Shown here one piece after another: positions 17,032 to 25,693 of a stretch of 64,000 bases of DNA. The notes below the pieces were generated by a model that saw only the letters and a program-made list of their open reading frames with translations, searched no databases and was not told where the DNA came from. The position numbers were made by a program, and so were the translations under genes. Source of the DNA: Ruegeria sp. R13_0 (GTDB lineage Bacteria > Pseudomonadota > Alphaproteobacteria > Rhodobacterales > Rhodobacteraceae); assembly GCF_017743995.1 (NCBI RefSeq), contig NZ_JAGHRB010000012.1, positions 98,032 to 162,031 of the forward strand, in the 5' to 3' direction. How positions within the stretch are numbered: position 1 is the stretch's first letter; the number at the start of each line of letters is the position of its first letter.

Positions 17032-17817
17032 GTGTTGGAAGTAGTGAGTTTTTCGGATGTTTCCGAGTATCATGACGATGCGGATTTGCCAGTTGCGCTG
17101 GACGCAGTGTCATCGCGCAGAGGAGGGTTCCTGCACGGAACCAAAATCGCGACCACCAGTGGATGGAAGCTGATCGAACGTATCGCCGCTGGCGATTTGG
17201 TTCGAACGCTGGATCACGGTTTCAAGGAGGTCCGCAGGGTCTCGACCAGTTGGGTCAATATCCCGGCAGGTGAGAGGCGGTCGGCCCATCTACCCATCTT
17301 TGTGCCTGCGCGGGCGGCCTATAACGGGCGCGCGGTTTGGTTGATGCCGGAACAGGGCGTCGCGCTGGATCGCGGCAAACTGGACCTGACGGATCAAGGT
17401 GTAACAGTGTTGCCTGCGCGGGTATTGGACGGGGCCTGTCGGTTGACCTCGCAATCTCCGGGATCGTCGTTCGAGGTCACGACACTGTTTTTCGATCAGG
17501 ACGAGGTGATCTATATCGAGGGTGGCTTGCAGGCCTATTGCCCTTCGGGACGCTTTAGTCGCACATCTGGTCAGGCAAAAGAGTATGCGATGGCCGACGA
17601 AGACGCTGCGACTGCGTTGGTCGGTGCGCTTGCTGCAAGTGGTGAGATTTCGGCTTTGGCGAACCCATTGGGCGCTTTGCCTGCTCCGATCCCGACGGAT
17701 CCGATTTTCCCGATCCGCCCAGCGGCGGGTATTCGCAGGCCCGGGCGGCCGGGTCGACCAAATGCGCCGGTTCTGTTTCTCCGGCCTGAATGGCAAACCG
17801 CTCCGGCTGTTCAGTAA
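17032..17817 (+). CDS. Hint-domain protein lacking the canonical splicing cysteine
   Basis: A 261-residue protein with a Hedgehog/intein (Hint) module: GGFLHGTKIATT (31-42) followed by WKLIERIAAGDLVRTLDHG (45-63) and a hydrophobic core. The usual C-x-x-x-GT start of Hint domains is here GFLHGT, with no cysteine at the nucleophile position, so self-splicing or autocleavage is not expected by the standard route. Many Rhodobacterales proteins of this family share that loss. I chose GTG 17032, which has AAGGGGG 8 nt upstream; a TTG at 16993 in the same frame has no such site. The C-terminus is Pro/Arg-rich. Function unknown. Confidence 0.7.
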   Translation: MLEVVSFSDVSEYHDDADLPVALDAVSSRRGGFLHGTKIATTSGWKLIERIAAGDLVRTLDHGFKEVRRVSTSWVNIPAGERRSAHLPIFVPARAAYNGRAVWLMPEQGVALDRGKLDLTDQGVTVLPARVLDGACRLTSQSPGSSFEVTTLFFDQDEVIYIEGGLQAYCPSGRFSRTSGQAKEYAMADEDAATALVGALAASGEISALANPLGALPAPIPTDPIFPIRPAAGIRRPGRPGRPNAPVLFLRPEWQTAPAVQ

Positions 17818-17821
17818 GGAA

Positions 17822-17857
17822 GACGCAGGCGCAAGGGGAGTTGCGCCTGCGTCGTTG
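17822..17857. terminator. Strong bidirectional intrinsic terminator
   Basis: GACGCAGGCGCAA (17822-17834) pairs perfectly over 13 bp with TTGCGCCTGCGTC (17841-17853) around a 6-nt loop. GTTGTTTT follows on the plus strand. It sits between the converging Hint-domain gene (stop 17817) and fadJ (stop 17860) and probably ends both transcripts. Confidence 0.85.
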
Positions 17858-17859
17858 TT

Positions 17860-20061
17860 TTAAGCGGCTTTGGCGTCCGGGTTGAACCGGCCGTAGAAGC
17901 TCTGACCTTTTTCAGCCATTTCACGCAGCAGGGGCGGGCAGGCGAAACGCTCGCCATAGGCCTCGGCCAACTGATCGCAACGCTCGGCTGCGTAGGGCGT
18001 GCCGATGATGTCCAGCCAGCTAAGCGGACCACCGGACCAAGGCGCAAAGCCCCAACCCAGGATCGCACCCACGTCGCCTTCACGGATATCTTCCAGAACG
18101 CCTTCTTCCAGAGCACGGACCGCTTCCAGAACCTGTGCGAACATCAGACGTTCCTGCACTTCGATCAGGTCAGGCTGCTCAGCGGCCAGAGGGTATTTGT
18201 CCTGCAGACCCTTCCAGTACTCGACGCGCTTGCCTTTCTCGTCATAGTCGAAGAAACCAGCATTGGCCTTGCGACCCAGACGGCCCTGTTCCTCCATCCA
18301 GAAGATCAGATCGTCCGAGGGGCTTTCGGGATAGGCATCGCCCATCGCCGCCTTGGTCGCGCGCGCAATCTTGGCACCCAGATCAATCGAAGTTTCGTCG
18401 GTCAACTGGATCGGTCCCACCGGGAAGCCCAGCTGACGCGCCGCGTTGTCGATCAGGATCGGGCTGACGCCCTCGGTGATCATGCGCGCGCCTTCGTTGA
18501 TGTAGGGGATGATGCAGCGGTTGGCGTAGAAGAAGCGCGCATCGTTGACCACGATCGGCGTCTTGCGGATCTGGCGCACATAGTCCAGAGCCTTGGCGAC
18601 GGCGCGATCACCAGTTTCCTTGCCTTTGATGATCTCGACCAGGAACATCTTCTCAACGGGTGAGAAGAAGTGGATGCCAATGAACTGCTCGGGCCGGACG
18701 GAGGCTTTTGCCAGATCGGTGATCGGGAGGGTCGAGGTGTTCGAGGCAAAGATGCAATCCTCGGGGATGATCGCCTCGACCTTCTTGGTCATATCGGCTT
18801 TGACGCCGGGGTCTTCGAAAACGGCCTCGATGATCAGATCGCAGCCTTTCAGATGCTCCAGATCAGGGGTGGCTGTGATGCGGGCTAGTAGGGCGTCCTT
18901 CTTTTCGGCCGTGGCTTTGCCGCGCTTGATGCCTTTGTCCATGTAGCTTTCGGAGTAAGCCTTGCCTTTGTCGGCGGCAGCCTGATCACGGTCGACCAGA
19001 ACAACCTCCATCCCGGCCTGCGCCGAGACCAGAGCGATACCAGCGCCCATCATGCCAGCGCCCAGAACGCCGACCTTTTTAACGCGTTGATCGGCCACAT
19101 CTTTGGGGCGGACCGCGCCTTTCTCCAACGCTTCCTTGTTCAGGAATAGCGAGCGGATCATGGCCGACGACGACGGGTTCATCAGGACGTTGGTGAACCA
19201 ACGCGCTTCAATCTTCAGGGCGGTGTCAAAGTCGACTAGCGCACCTTCGTAGATCGAACTCAGCAGAGCCTTGGCCGCCGGGAAAGCACCCTGGGTCTTG
19301 CCGTGCACCATCGCGTTGGCGCCGACAAAGGTCATGAAGCCAGCAGGGTGGTAGGGCGCGCCGCCGGGCATTTTGTAGCCCTTCGCGTCCCAAGGCTTGA
19401 CCAGATCGGCGTCCTTGGCGTTCAGAACCCATTCCTTGGCCGCGGCGACCGGATCGTCTGAAACATCGTCGATCAGCTGTGCGCCTTTGGCTTTCTTGGG
19501 GTCCATCATCTTGCCTTCCAGCAGGACCGGAGCGGCAGCCATCGCACCAACCATACGGCTAAAGCGCATGGTGCCACCACCACCGGGGAAGATGCCCAGC
19601 AGAATCTCGGGCAGGCCGATCTTGGCCTTGGCGTTCGAGGTCATGACGCGGTGATGACAGGCCAGCGCGATCTCGGTCCCGATGCCGGCGCATGTGCCGT
19701 TGATCGCACAGGCGATCGGTTTGCCGCCCTTCTTGGTCTTGGGGTCCATGCCCGCCAATTCCATCTTGCGCAGGATGTGGTGGCCGCCCATGACGAAGTC
19801 GAACAGCGCCTGCGCCGGTTCATCACCGGCCTCCTGACGGATGGTGGCGAGGGTATTCAGATCCATGCCACCCGCGAAGGAGCCCTCTTTGCCCGAGGTG
19901 ATTACGATCCCTTTGATCTCATCATCGCTCAGGGCCTGATCGATCAGCTGGCTGACCTCCTGAAAGGCCTCGCGGGTCAGAACGTTCATGGATTTCCCCT
20001 GGGCATCCCAGGTCACAAAGGCGACGCCGTCTGCGTCTTTGGTCAGAGTGAAATCAGTCAT
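17860..20061 (-). CDS. fadJ: Multifunctional fatty-acid oxidation protein (enoyl-CoA hydratase / 3-hydroxyacyl-CoA dehydrogenase)
   Basis: Hydrates trans-2-enoyl-CoA and oxidises the resulting L-3-hydroxyacyl-CoA with NAD. The 733-residue protein has an N-terminal crotonase domain (about 1-190; GSFAGGMDLNTL and GTCAGIGTEIALACHHRV form the oxyanion region). Then comes a Rossmann domain starting VGVLGAGMMGAGIALVSAQAG, with catalytic GIHFFSPVEKM and NRCIIPYINEG in the dehydrogenase part. The ATG at 20061 was chosen because GGAG lies 6 nt upstream; the ATG two codons earlier abuts it. It overlaps the cupin gene by 8 nt and is the last gene of the fad operon. FadB and FadJ types are hard to separate by eye. 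Confidence 0.93.
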   Translation of the reverse strand: MTDFTLTKDADGVAFVTWDAQGKSMNVLTREAFQEVSQLIDQALSDDEIKGIVITSGKEGSFAGGMDLNTLATIRQEAGDEPAQALFDFVMGGHHILRKMELAGMDPKTKKGGKPIACAINGTCAGIGTEIALACHHRVMTSNAKAKIGLPEILLGIFPGGGGTMRFSRMVGAMAAAPVLLEGKMMDPKKAKGAQLIDDVSDDPVAAAKEWVLNAKDADLVKPWDAKGYKMPGGAPYHPAGFMTFVGANAMVHGKTQGAFPAAKALLSSIYEGALVDFDTALKIEARWFTNVLMNPSSSAMIRSLFLNKEALEKGAVRPKDVADQRVKKVGVLGAGMMGAGIALVSAQAGMEVVLVDRDQAAADKGKAYSESYMDKGIKRGKATAEKKDALLARITATPDLEHLKGCDLIIEAVFEDPGVKADMTKKVEAIIPEDCIFASNTSTLPITDLAKASVRPEQFIGIHFFSPVEKMFLVEIIKGKETGDRAVAKALDYVRQIRKTPIVVNDARFFYANRCIIPYINEGARMITEGVSPILIDNAARQLGFPVGPIQLTDETSIDLGAKIARATKAAMGDAYPESPSDDLIFWMEEQGRLGRKANAGFFDYDEKGKRVEYWKGLQDKYPLAAEQPDLIEVQERLMFAQVLEAVRALEEGVLEDIREGDVGAILGWGFAPWSGGPLSWLDIIGTPYAAERCDQLAEAYGERFACPPLLREMAEKGQSFYGRFNPDAKAA

Positions 20062-20542
20062 TGTCATCTCCAATCTGGTCAGCCGTCAGCGGGCTGCCGT
20101 CTTTCCGGGTGAAAGAGAACCCGTTCTCATCATCCTTCACCATCATGTCTATGTCGCTGTAATAGCCGGTCTCGGTCGGGGTCCGCGTGCCCACCACCAG
20201 AAAGGTCGCGGGCGCATCGGTTTTGTTTACAAGGTGGTGGCCGTTGGCCTCACCTGCAGGCCAAGCGGCGCAGTCACCGGGCAGCATCTCATGCTCACCA
20301 TCGTCGTCGATCAGCACGCATGTGCCGGACAGCATGATGGCAAACTCATCCTGCTGCATGTGATAGTGGCGCAACGAGGACATCCCCGAAGGTTCCAACC
20401 GCACGATGTTGACCCCGTATTGGGTCAGACCGCCCGCATCCCCGATCCGCTGAACGAAACGACCTGCAGTCGCCTCGGCCAGCTTGCCGGGATAAGACGA
20501 TCCCCCCTGAAACGGGATCTGAGAGAGATCCAGCTTGGGCAT
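20054..20542 (-). CDS. Cupin-domain protein embedded in the beta-oxidation operon
   Basis: The 162-residue protein is a single cupin. The first motif has His59, His61 and Glu66 (RHYHMQQDEFAIMLSG), and the second has GDCAAWPAGEANGHH (His102/103). The ligand set suits a bound metal. Similar single cupins are often annotated as sugar- or auxin-binding-like, with no proven activity. The start ATG 20542 shares one base with the fadA stop (TGATG), and the 3' end overlaps the fadJ start by 8 nt, so it must be translated with the thiolase and hydratase. A role in acyl-CoA handling is inferred from this position alone. Confidence 0.75.
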   Translation of the reverse strand: MPKLDLSQIPFQGGSSYPGKLAEATAGRFVQRIGDAGGLTQYGVNIVRLEPSGMSSLRHYHMQQDEFAIMLSGTCVLIDDDGEHEMLPGDCAAWPAGEANGHHLVNKTDAPATFLVVGTRTPTETGYYSDIDMMVKDDENGFSFTRKDGSPLTADQIGDDND

Positions 20543-21753
20543 CAGACCCGCTCGATAATGGTTGCCGCGCCCATGCCGGATGCCACACACAGGGTCGCCA
20601 GACCGGTTTCCTTGTCCTGACGTTCCAGCTCATCCAGCAGAGTGCCGATGATGATTGCACCGGTGGCACCCAGCGGGTGGCCCATCGCGATCGAGCCGCC
20701 GTTGACGTTGACCAGCTCGGGGTCGACATCAAACGCCTGCTGGAACCGCAGCACGACCGAGGCGAAGGCTTCGTTCACTTCGAACAAATCAAAGTCGGAA
20801 ATCGCCATACCTGTGTCGGCCAGGATTTTCTGCGTCACTGGCACGGGGCCGGTCAGCATGATGGTCGGGTCCAGACCGATCTTGGCGGTGCCTTTGATAC
20901 GGGCGCGCGGTTTCAGGCCGTGCTTTTCGCCGAACTCTTTGTTGCCGATCAGAACAGCGGCCGCGCCGTCCACGATGCCTGAGCTGTTGCCCGCGTGGTG
21001 GATGTGGTTGATCTTTTCCAGATGCGGGTACTTCAGTATCGCAACCTTGTCGAAGCCGGGCATCTGTTCGCCCATCATCTGGAAAGCAGGGTTCAGGCTA
21101 CCCAGGCTCTGCATGTCGGTGCCGGGGCGCATGTATTCATCGCGGTCCAGAATGGTCAGGCCGTTCTGATCCTTGACCGAGATCACCGATTTCTCGAACC
21201 GGTTCTCTTCCCATGCCTGCGCTGCGCGGCGCTGCGACTCCATCGCCAGCTGGTCGGCCTGATCACGGCTGAAGCCATATTCGGTCGCGATGATGTCCGA
21301 AGAAATCCCCTGCGGAACAAAATAGGTGTCCATTGCCACCGAGGGATCAACGGCAATCGCCGCTCCGTCCGAGCCCATGGCCACGCGACCCATCATCTCG
21401 ACACCACCAGCGATATAGCCATCGCCAGCTCCGCCTTTGACCTGGTTGGCGGCCAGGTTCACGGCCTCCATGCCCGAGGCGCAGAAGCGGTTGATCGACA
21501 GGCCGGGGATACGCTCATCCAGATCCGAGGCGAGAACCGCAGTCCGGGCCAGACAGCCGCCTTGCTCCATCACCTGCGTGGCGTTGCCCCAGATCACGTC
21601 TTCGACGGCGTGACCTTCCAGGTTATTACGCTCTTTCAGTGCGTTCAGGGCCACAGCCGACAGGCGCACCGAGGTTACCTCGTGCAGGCTGCCATCCTTG
21701 CGGCCCTTGCCGCGCGGGGTGCGCAGGGCGTCATAAATATAAGCTTCGGTCAT
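20542..21753 (-). CDS. fadA: Acetyl-CoA C-acyltransferase (3-ketoacyl-CoA thiolase)
   Basis: Thiolytic cleavage of 3-ketoacyl-CoA to acetyl-CoA and a chain shortened by two carbons. The 403-residue thiolase carries nucleophile Cys91 in NRFCASGMEA, the active-site His359 in GHPLGATGA and the second Cys389 in CVASGMGAA. The start ATG 21753 lies 11 nt after the GST gene stop. It forms the FadA half of the trifunctional complex with the downstream FadJ, separated only by the cupin gene. Confidence 0.94.
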   Translation of the reverse strand: MTEAYIYDALRTPRGKGRKDGSLHEVTSVRLSAVALNALKERNNLEGHAVEDVIWGNATQVMEQGGCLARTAVLASDLDERIPGLSINRFCASGMEAVNLAANQVKGGAGDGYIAGGVEMMGRVAMGSDGAAIAVDPSVAMDTYFVPQGISSDIIATEYGFSRDQADQLAMESQRRAAQAWEENRFEKSVISVKDQNGLTILDRDEYMRPGTDMQSLGSLNPAFQMMGEQMPGFDKVAILKYPHLEKINHIHHAGNSSGIVDGAAAVLIGNKEFGEKHGLKPRARIKGTAKIGLDPTIMLTGPVPVTQKILADTGMAISDFDLFEVNEAFASVVLRFQQAFDVDPELVNVNGGSIAMGHPLGATGAIIIGTLLDELERQDKETGLATLCVASGMGAATIIERV

Positions 21754-21764
21754 GGGTCTTCTCC

Positions 21765-22403
21765 TTAAGCTCGATCCGACGGGTTGCCGGGCATCAGGTC
21801 ATAGGGGTGTTTCCAGCCGGGCTGCTCGGAGAGGCGAGTCAGCCAGGCGTCGATATTGGGCCAGTCGGCACGGTCAAAGCCGAATGGTTCGGGATAGTAA
21901 AGGTAGCCGCAGCAGCTGAGATCAGCGTTGGTCACGCTGTCCCCAACAATCCAGCCGCGGCCCTCAAGGTGGTTGTTCAGAACATCGTAGGCCGCTTTTA
22001 GACGGCCTTGGTTGAAGGCAATCACATCGGCATTGCGGTGTTCTTCGGGCAGGAAGTTCATCAGAAACCGCGTCATACCGGCCATCGAGCTGAGTTTGTG
22101 GTTATCCCACAGCACCCAGCGAAAGATCTCGTAATTCTCTTCCCGCGTCTTGCCGCCGAACTTGCCCGATTTTTCGGTGACATAAGCCTGAATCGCACCA
22201 GATTGGGAGGTTTTGAAATCACCGTCGATCAGAAAAGGCGCTTCGCCCATTACGTTGACGTCCGAGCGGAACTCGGGGCTGCGGGTGACGCCTTTGAAGA
22301 AATCGACAAAGACCGGCTCCCACTCAAGGCCGGACATTTCCAGAGCCAAGGCGGCCTTGTACGAATTGCCGCTTTCACCGAAGCAGTGCAGTTTTATGGT
22401 CAT
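21765..22403 (-). CDS. Glutathione S-transferase-like protein
   Basis: A 212-residue GST-fold protein. The N-terminal thioredoxin-like domain (about 1-80) has GESGNSYKAALALEMSG, with Ser11/Ser14 as candidate glutathione-activating residues, and MGEAPFLIDGDFKTSQSGAI, the cis-Pro and SQS-type glutathione-binding loop. The helical C-terminal domain includes DLSCCGYLYYPEPFGFD. The substrate is unknown; its place inside the fad operon suggests detoxification of reactive acyl or aldehyde products (inference). Confidence 0.85.
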   Translation of the reverse strand: MTIKLHCFGESGNSYKAALALEMSGLEWEPVFVDFFKGVTRSPEFRSDVNVMGEAPFLIDGDFKTSQSGAIQAYVTEKSGKFGGKTREENYEIFRWVLWDNHKLSSMAGMTRFLMNFLPEEHRNADVIAFNQGRLKAAYDVLNNHLEGRGWIVGDSVTNADLSCCGYLYYPEPFGFDRADWPNIDAWLTRLSEQPGWKHPYDLMPGNPSDRA

Positions 22404-22464
22404 GCGGTCGCCCCTCCCGTGGCGTTTTCTTGCATCGTCCGCCCAAGCTTTTCGGCCTTGGTGC

Positions 22465-22677
22465 CTAGCGCTTGCGTGCTTCCAACTCGGAATTGAAGAG
22501 ACGCAACCGATGGGTCATGTTTTCCTCGTCAATGACGCTGTTGAAGTTCTCAAACAGAAAAGACAGCGCTTCGCCTTCATCCAACCCGGCCTCGCGGGCG
22601 AAGCCGCGGAGTTTGCGATAGCCGTCCTCGGTCATGGCGACCGGGAAACGGCGGGTCAAGCGAAAGCGTTTTGGCAT
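22465..22677 (-). CDS. Small conserved-type protein (70 residues), possibly ribbon-helix-helix-like
   Basis: A basic 70-residue protein beginning MPKRFRLTRRFPVAMTEDGY. The early strand RFRLTRRFPVAMT followed by two helices (DGYRKLRGFAREAGL, EGEALSFLFENFNSVI) is reminiscent of a ribbon-helix-helix DNA-binding fold, but I cannot confirm it. It has an excellent ribosome-binding site (GGAGGAG) before the ATG at 22677, so it is a real gene. It lies between fadE and the GST gene in the same direction; it may regulate or assist the operon (inference). Confidence 0.65.
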   Translation of the reverse strand: MPKRFRLTRRFPVAMTEDGYRKLRGFAREAGLDEGEALSFLFENFNSVIDEENMTHRLRLFNSELEARKR

Positions 22678-22732
22678 TCTGTCTCCTCCGAATAGTCGGG
22701 CCCGAGCTGTACAGCCCGAGCCCAGACTATGA

Positions 22733-24514
22733 TCAGAAGCTCGCCGCGTCCAAAGCCATCACCGTGTCAGCGCCGGTCTGAATGCGCGCCAGATGCATCG
22801 CTGTCGCGGGCAGGCGGCGGGCCATGTAGAACCGGCCGGTGTTGATCTTGGTCTCGTAGAACTCTTTGTCCGAGGCTCCACCGTCCAGCGCGTCTTGCGC
22901 GGCCTTCGCCATCTGCGCCCACATCAGGCCCAGGCAGACATGACCGAACATGTGCATGAAGTCATAAGACCCGGACAGAGCGTTGTTGGGGTTCTTCATG
23001 CCTTCTTGCATGAAGTACATGCCAGCGGCCTGCAGATCTTTGGACGCTGCTTTCAGTGGTTCGATGAAGGCTTTGTCATAGGCTTCGTTCTGGCCTGCGT
23101 TTTCCTTGCAGAAGGTTTTGACCATCTCGAAGAACGCCATGACGTGCTTGCCGCCATCCTGCGCCAGTTTACGGCCCACAAGGTCCAGCGCCTGAACGCC
23201 GTTAGCGCCTTCGTAGATCATCGCGATACGGGCATCGCGGGTGTATTGCGACATACCCCATTCTTCGATGTAGCCATGGCCGCCATAGACCTGCTGCGCC
23301 TGAACGGTCATGTCGTAACCTTCGTCCGTCAGGAAGCCCTTGATGACCGGTGTCAGCAAGGAGATCAGCCCATCGGCGTCCTTGTCACTCGAGCGGTGCG
23401 CTTTGTCGATCATGGTCGCGCCCCACAAGATGAACGCGCGCGCGCCCTCGGTGAAGCTTTTCTGATCCATCAGGTTGCGGCGGATGTCGGGGTGAACGAT
23501 CAGCGGATCGGCGGGGCCATCCGGGTTCTTCGCGCCGGTCACATCGCGACCTTGCAGACGGTCCTTCGCGTATTCAACAGCGTTCTGATACGCGGCCTCG
23601 GCCTGCGCCAGACCCTGCATGCCCACACCCAGACGCGCTTCGTTCATCATGGTGAACATGGCGCGCATACCTTTATGCAGGTCGCCTAGCAGATAGCCGG
23701 TCGCCTCATCATAGTTCATGACGCAGGTCGAGTTGCCGTGGATGCCCATTTTCTCTTCGACCTTGCCGACCGAGACGCCGTTGCGTTCGCCCAGCGAGCC
23801 GTCTTCGTTGACCATGAACTTGGGTACGATGAACAGTGACACGCCCTTGATGCCCTCGGGGCCACTGGGGATTTTGGCCAGAACCAGATGGATGATATTG
23901 TCGGCCATGTCGTGATCACCGGCCGATATAAAGATCTTCTGGCCCGAGATTTTATAGCTGCCGTCGCCCTGAGGTTCCGCCTTGGTACGCATCAGACCCA
24001 GATCGGTACCGCAATGCGGTTCGGTCAGATTCATGGTGCCAGTCCATTCGCAGCTGATCATGTTCGGCAGGTATTTGTTCTTCTGCTCGTCCGAGCCGTG
24101 CGCCAGAATGGCCGAGGCCGCGCCGTGGGTCAGGCCCTGATACATCGTAAACGCCTGGTTCGCGCCCGAGAACATCTCGCCCACGGCCGTTCCAATCACG
24201 TAGGGCATGTTCTGGCCGCCATACTCTTCCGGCATGTCGAGGCCAGTCCAGCCGCCTTCTTTCATCTGCTCAAAGGCATCCTTGAAGCCTGTGGGTGTGT
24301 AAACGATACCGTTTTCCAAACGGCATCCTTCGGTGTCGCCGACAACATTCAGCGGGTGAAGAACATTGCTGGCAACCTTGCCAGCTTCTTCCAGAACGGC
24401 ACCGGTGAATTCGGTCTCTAGTTCGGTGTAGCCCGGAATGTCAGACTCCGAGATTTTCAGGACATCATGCAGGATGAACTGCATATCTTTGGTTGGCGCG
24501 TTGTAGACGGGCAT
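22733..24514 (-). CDS. Acyl-CoA dehydrogenase (long ~590-residue FadE/DmdC-like class)
   Basis: FAD enzyme performing the first, desaturating step of beta-oxidation. The 593-residue protein has the FAD and substrate region [23 protein letters not shown] and the catalytic base Glu435 in [18 protein letters not shown]. An extra C-terminal helical domain (about 470-593) is typical of the longer class that also contains DmdC, the methylmercaptopropionyl-CoA dehydrogenase of marine Roseobacters. Neighbouring fadA and fadJ point to fatty-acid oxidation, and no dmdA, dmdB or dmdD is visible, so I leave the symbol blank. Electrons would go to ETF, encoded elsewhere. Confidence 0.9.
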   Translation of the reverse strand: MPVYNAPTKDMQFILHDVLKISESDIPGYTELETEFTGAVLEEAGKVASNVLHPLNVVGDTEGCRLENGIVYTPTGFKDAFEQMKEGGWTGLDMPEEYGGQNMPYVIGTAVGEMFSGANQAFTMYQGLTHGAASAILAHGSDEQKNKYLPNMISCEWTGTMNLTEPHCGTDLGLMRTKAEPQGDGSYKISGQKIFISAGDHDMADNIIHLVLAKIPSGPEGIKGVSLFIVPKFMVNEDGSLGERNGVSVGKVEEKMGIHGNSTCVMNYDEATGYLLGDLHKGMRAMFTMMNEARLGVGMQGLAQAEAAYQNAVEYAKDRLQGRDVTGAKNPDGPADPLIVHPDIRRNLMDQKSFTEGARAFILWGATMIDKAHRSSDKDADGLISLLTPVIKGFLTDEGYDMTVQAQQVYGGHGYIEEWGMSQYTRDARIAMIYEGANGVQALDLVGRKLAQDGGKHVMAFFEMVKTFCKENAGQNEAYDKAFIEPLKAASKDLQAAGMYFMQEGMKNPNNALSGSYDFMHMFGHVCLGLMWAQMAKAAQDALDGGASDKEFYETKINTGRFYMARRLPATAMHLARIQTGADTVMALDAASF

Positions 24515-24556
24515 GTGAAGCTCCCTTAATTCATATGTCCGGAAGGCAGGGCGAAG

Positions 24557-24958
24557 TTATTCGGCCGCCTTCTTTTCCTGTTTCATCGAGGCGATAACTT
24601 TCTCGCCCCAGCGCAACTGCTCTTTCAGATCGTCGATAGCCTGTGTCAGCTCTTCACGGCGCGATTCCATATCGGCCAGACGTTCGCACGCGATTTCATA
24701 GGTGCGCGCCATCTGGGTCACCTGCTGGTCGCCCACGTGATACAGGTCCAGAAGCTGGCGAATTTCCTCAAGGCTGAAGCCAAACCGCTTGCCGCGCAGA
24801 ATCAGCTTCAGCCGCGCGCGGTCGCGTTTGGTGAACAGACGCTTCTGACCCTCGCGGATCGGAAACAGAAGTTCCTTCGCCTCGTAGAACCGCAAGGTGC
24901 GGGGCGTGACATCATAGGTCTCGCACATTTCACGTATGGTCATCAGATCTTCGGTCAT
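24557..24958 (-). CDS. MerR-family regulator, first gene of the fatty-acid operon
   Basis: The 133-residue protein has a MerR winged-helix domain at the N-terminus (MTIREMCETYDVTPRTLRFYEAKELL, about 6-32, then the wing) and a coiled-coil dimerisation helix (about 80-130). It has no metal-binding cysteines at the C-terminus, so it is not a metal sensor. Its type resembles LiuR-like regulators of acyl-CoA and branched-chain catabolism. The 42-nt gap to fadE supports co-transcription and control of the operon. A TGACGTTTACGTAA-like element lies upstream of its start, consistent with autoregulation. Confidence 0.85.
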   Translation of the reverse strand: MTEDLMTIREMCETYDVTPRTLRFYEAKELLFPIREGQKRLFTKRDRARLKLILRGKRFGFSLEEIRQLLDLYHVGDQQVTQMARTYEIACERLADMESRREELTQAIDDLKEQLRWGEKVIASMKQEKKAAE

Positions 24959-25029
24959 TCGTCATACTCTCGTCACTGGCGTCGTCCGAATAGAGTTGCG
25001 CAGTTGCTGGACGCTTTACAACATGTAGG

Positions 25030-25043
25030 TGACGTTTACGTAA
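25030..25043. promoter_or_regulatory. LiuR-type operator candidate upstream of merR-fadE
   Basis: TGACGTTTACGTAA is a near-palindrome (TGACGT-TT-ACGTAA, one mismatch), 72 nt upstream of the MerR start at 24958. A second related piece, GTTGACGTAAC, is at 25068-25078. It resembles, from memory, the ACGTTTACGT-containing sites of LiuR-type MerR regulators in proteobacteria. Probable target of the adjacent MerR protein. Confidence 0.5.
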
Positions 25044-25213
25044 TCCAGACGCTGCGTCATTTCTAAGTTGACGTAACTTCCAGTCGCGTAATGACGGGTT
25101 TTGCGAAATTTTCTTTCCCTAGGGGCAAGCGAAATTCACCCTCGGATTGGCCTTAGGACGCGAGTCCAAGGTGTATTTCTTGGAGGCACCAGACCCCAAA
25201 CGGGCAGGGTATT

Positions 25214-25582
25214 CTACTTTATGGACTTGGCCGTCTGGTCCCGCAACTGCTTGAGGGCATCCATCGCCTCGTCCAGCTGCGCGCGCTGCTGGCGCAGTTC
25301 GTCCATCTGGCGATCTGCCATTTCCACGAAGGTTGCCATCTGCGCTTCGTTGCCTTGATCTTCATAGATCAACAGCCACTGGCGAATCTCTTCCAAAGGA
25401 AACCCGAATTTCCTACCGCGCATGATCAGCGTCATGCGGGCGCATTCTCTCGGGCCATAGTACCGGGATCGCCCTTCACGATCGGGCTGCAACAGCTCGA
25501 TATATTCGTAGTAACGCAGAGTGCGCGGAGTCACGTCGAACTCGGCGCACATCTCTTTGAATGACAAACGGTTGTCGGACAT
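25214..25582 (-). CDS. Second MerR-family regulator
   Basis: The 122-residue paralogue has MerR winged helix LSFKEMCAEFDVTPRTLRYYEYIELLQPD at the N-terminus and a C-terminal coiled coil (about 80-120) lacking cysteines. The start ATG 25582 follows AAGGAG, with better spacing than the upstream in-frame codons. It resembles the first MerR over the DNA-binding helix (VTPRTLR(F/Y)YE), so the two arose by duplication. The 255-nt gap before the first MerR gene suggests independent transcription. It could also control the divergently placed thioesterase and MATE genes (inference). Confidence 0.85.
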   Translation of the reverse strand: MSDNRLSFKEMCAEFDVTPRTLRYYEYIELLQPDREGRSRYYGPRECARMTLIMRGRKFGFPLEEIRQWLLIYEDQGNEAQMATFVEMADRQMDELRQQRAQLDEAMDALKQLRDQTAKSIK

Positions 25583-25693
25583 TCGGGGTCTCCTTGGCAG
25601 CAACCTAGGACGTCATTCGAACAAGCGCAACAGGTGGGCTTGCCCTTTGATCGGATGGCGGCTCATAAAGGGGCAAGACAACAGGATATGATC

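Noticed and set aside
17032..17817. Calling the Hint protein a self-splicing intein
   Set aside because: The nucleophilic cysteine is missing and there are no flanking exteins.
22793..23689. 298-codon plus-strand ORF over the acyl-CoA dehydrogenase
   Set aside because: Shadow frame; the residue pattern is His/Arg rich without a fold motif, and the minus-strand gene is clear.
22733..24514. Assignment of the acyl-CoA dehydrogenase as DmdC (DMSP degradation)
   Set aside because: Length and catalytic Glu position fit both, but no dmdA/B/D lies nearby and the operon is fadA/fadJ; the fatty-acid role is preferred.
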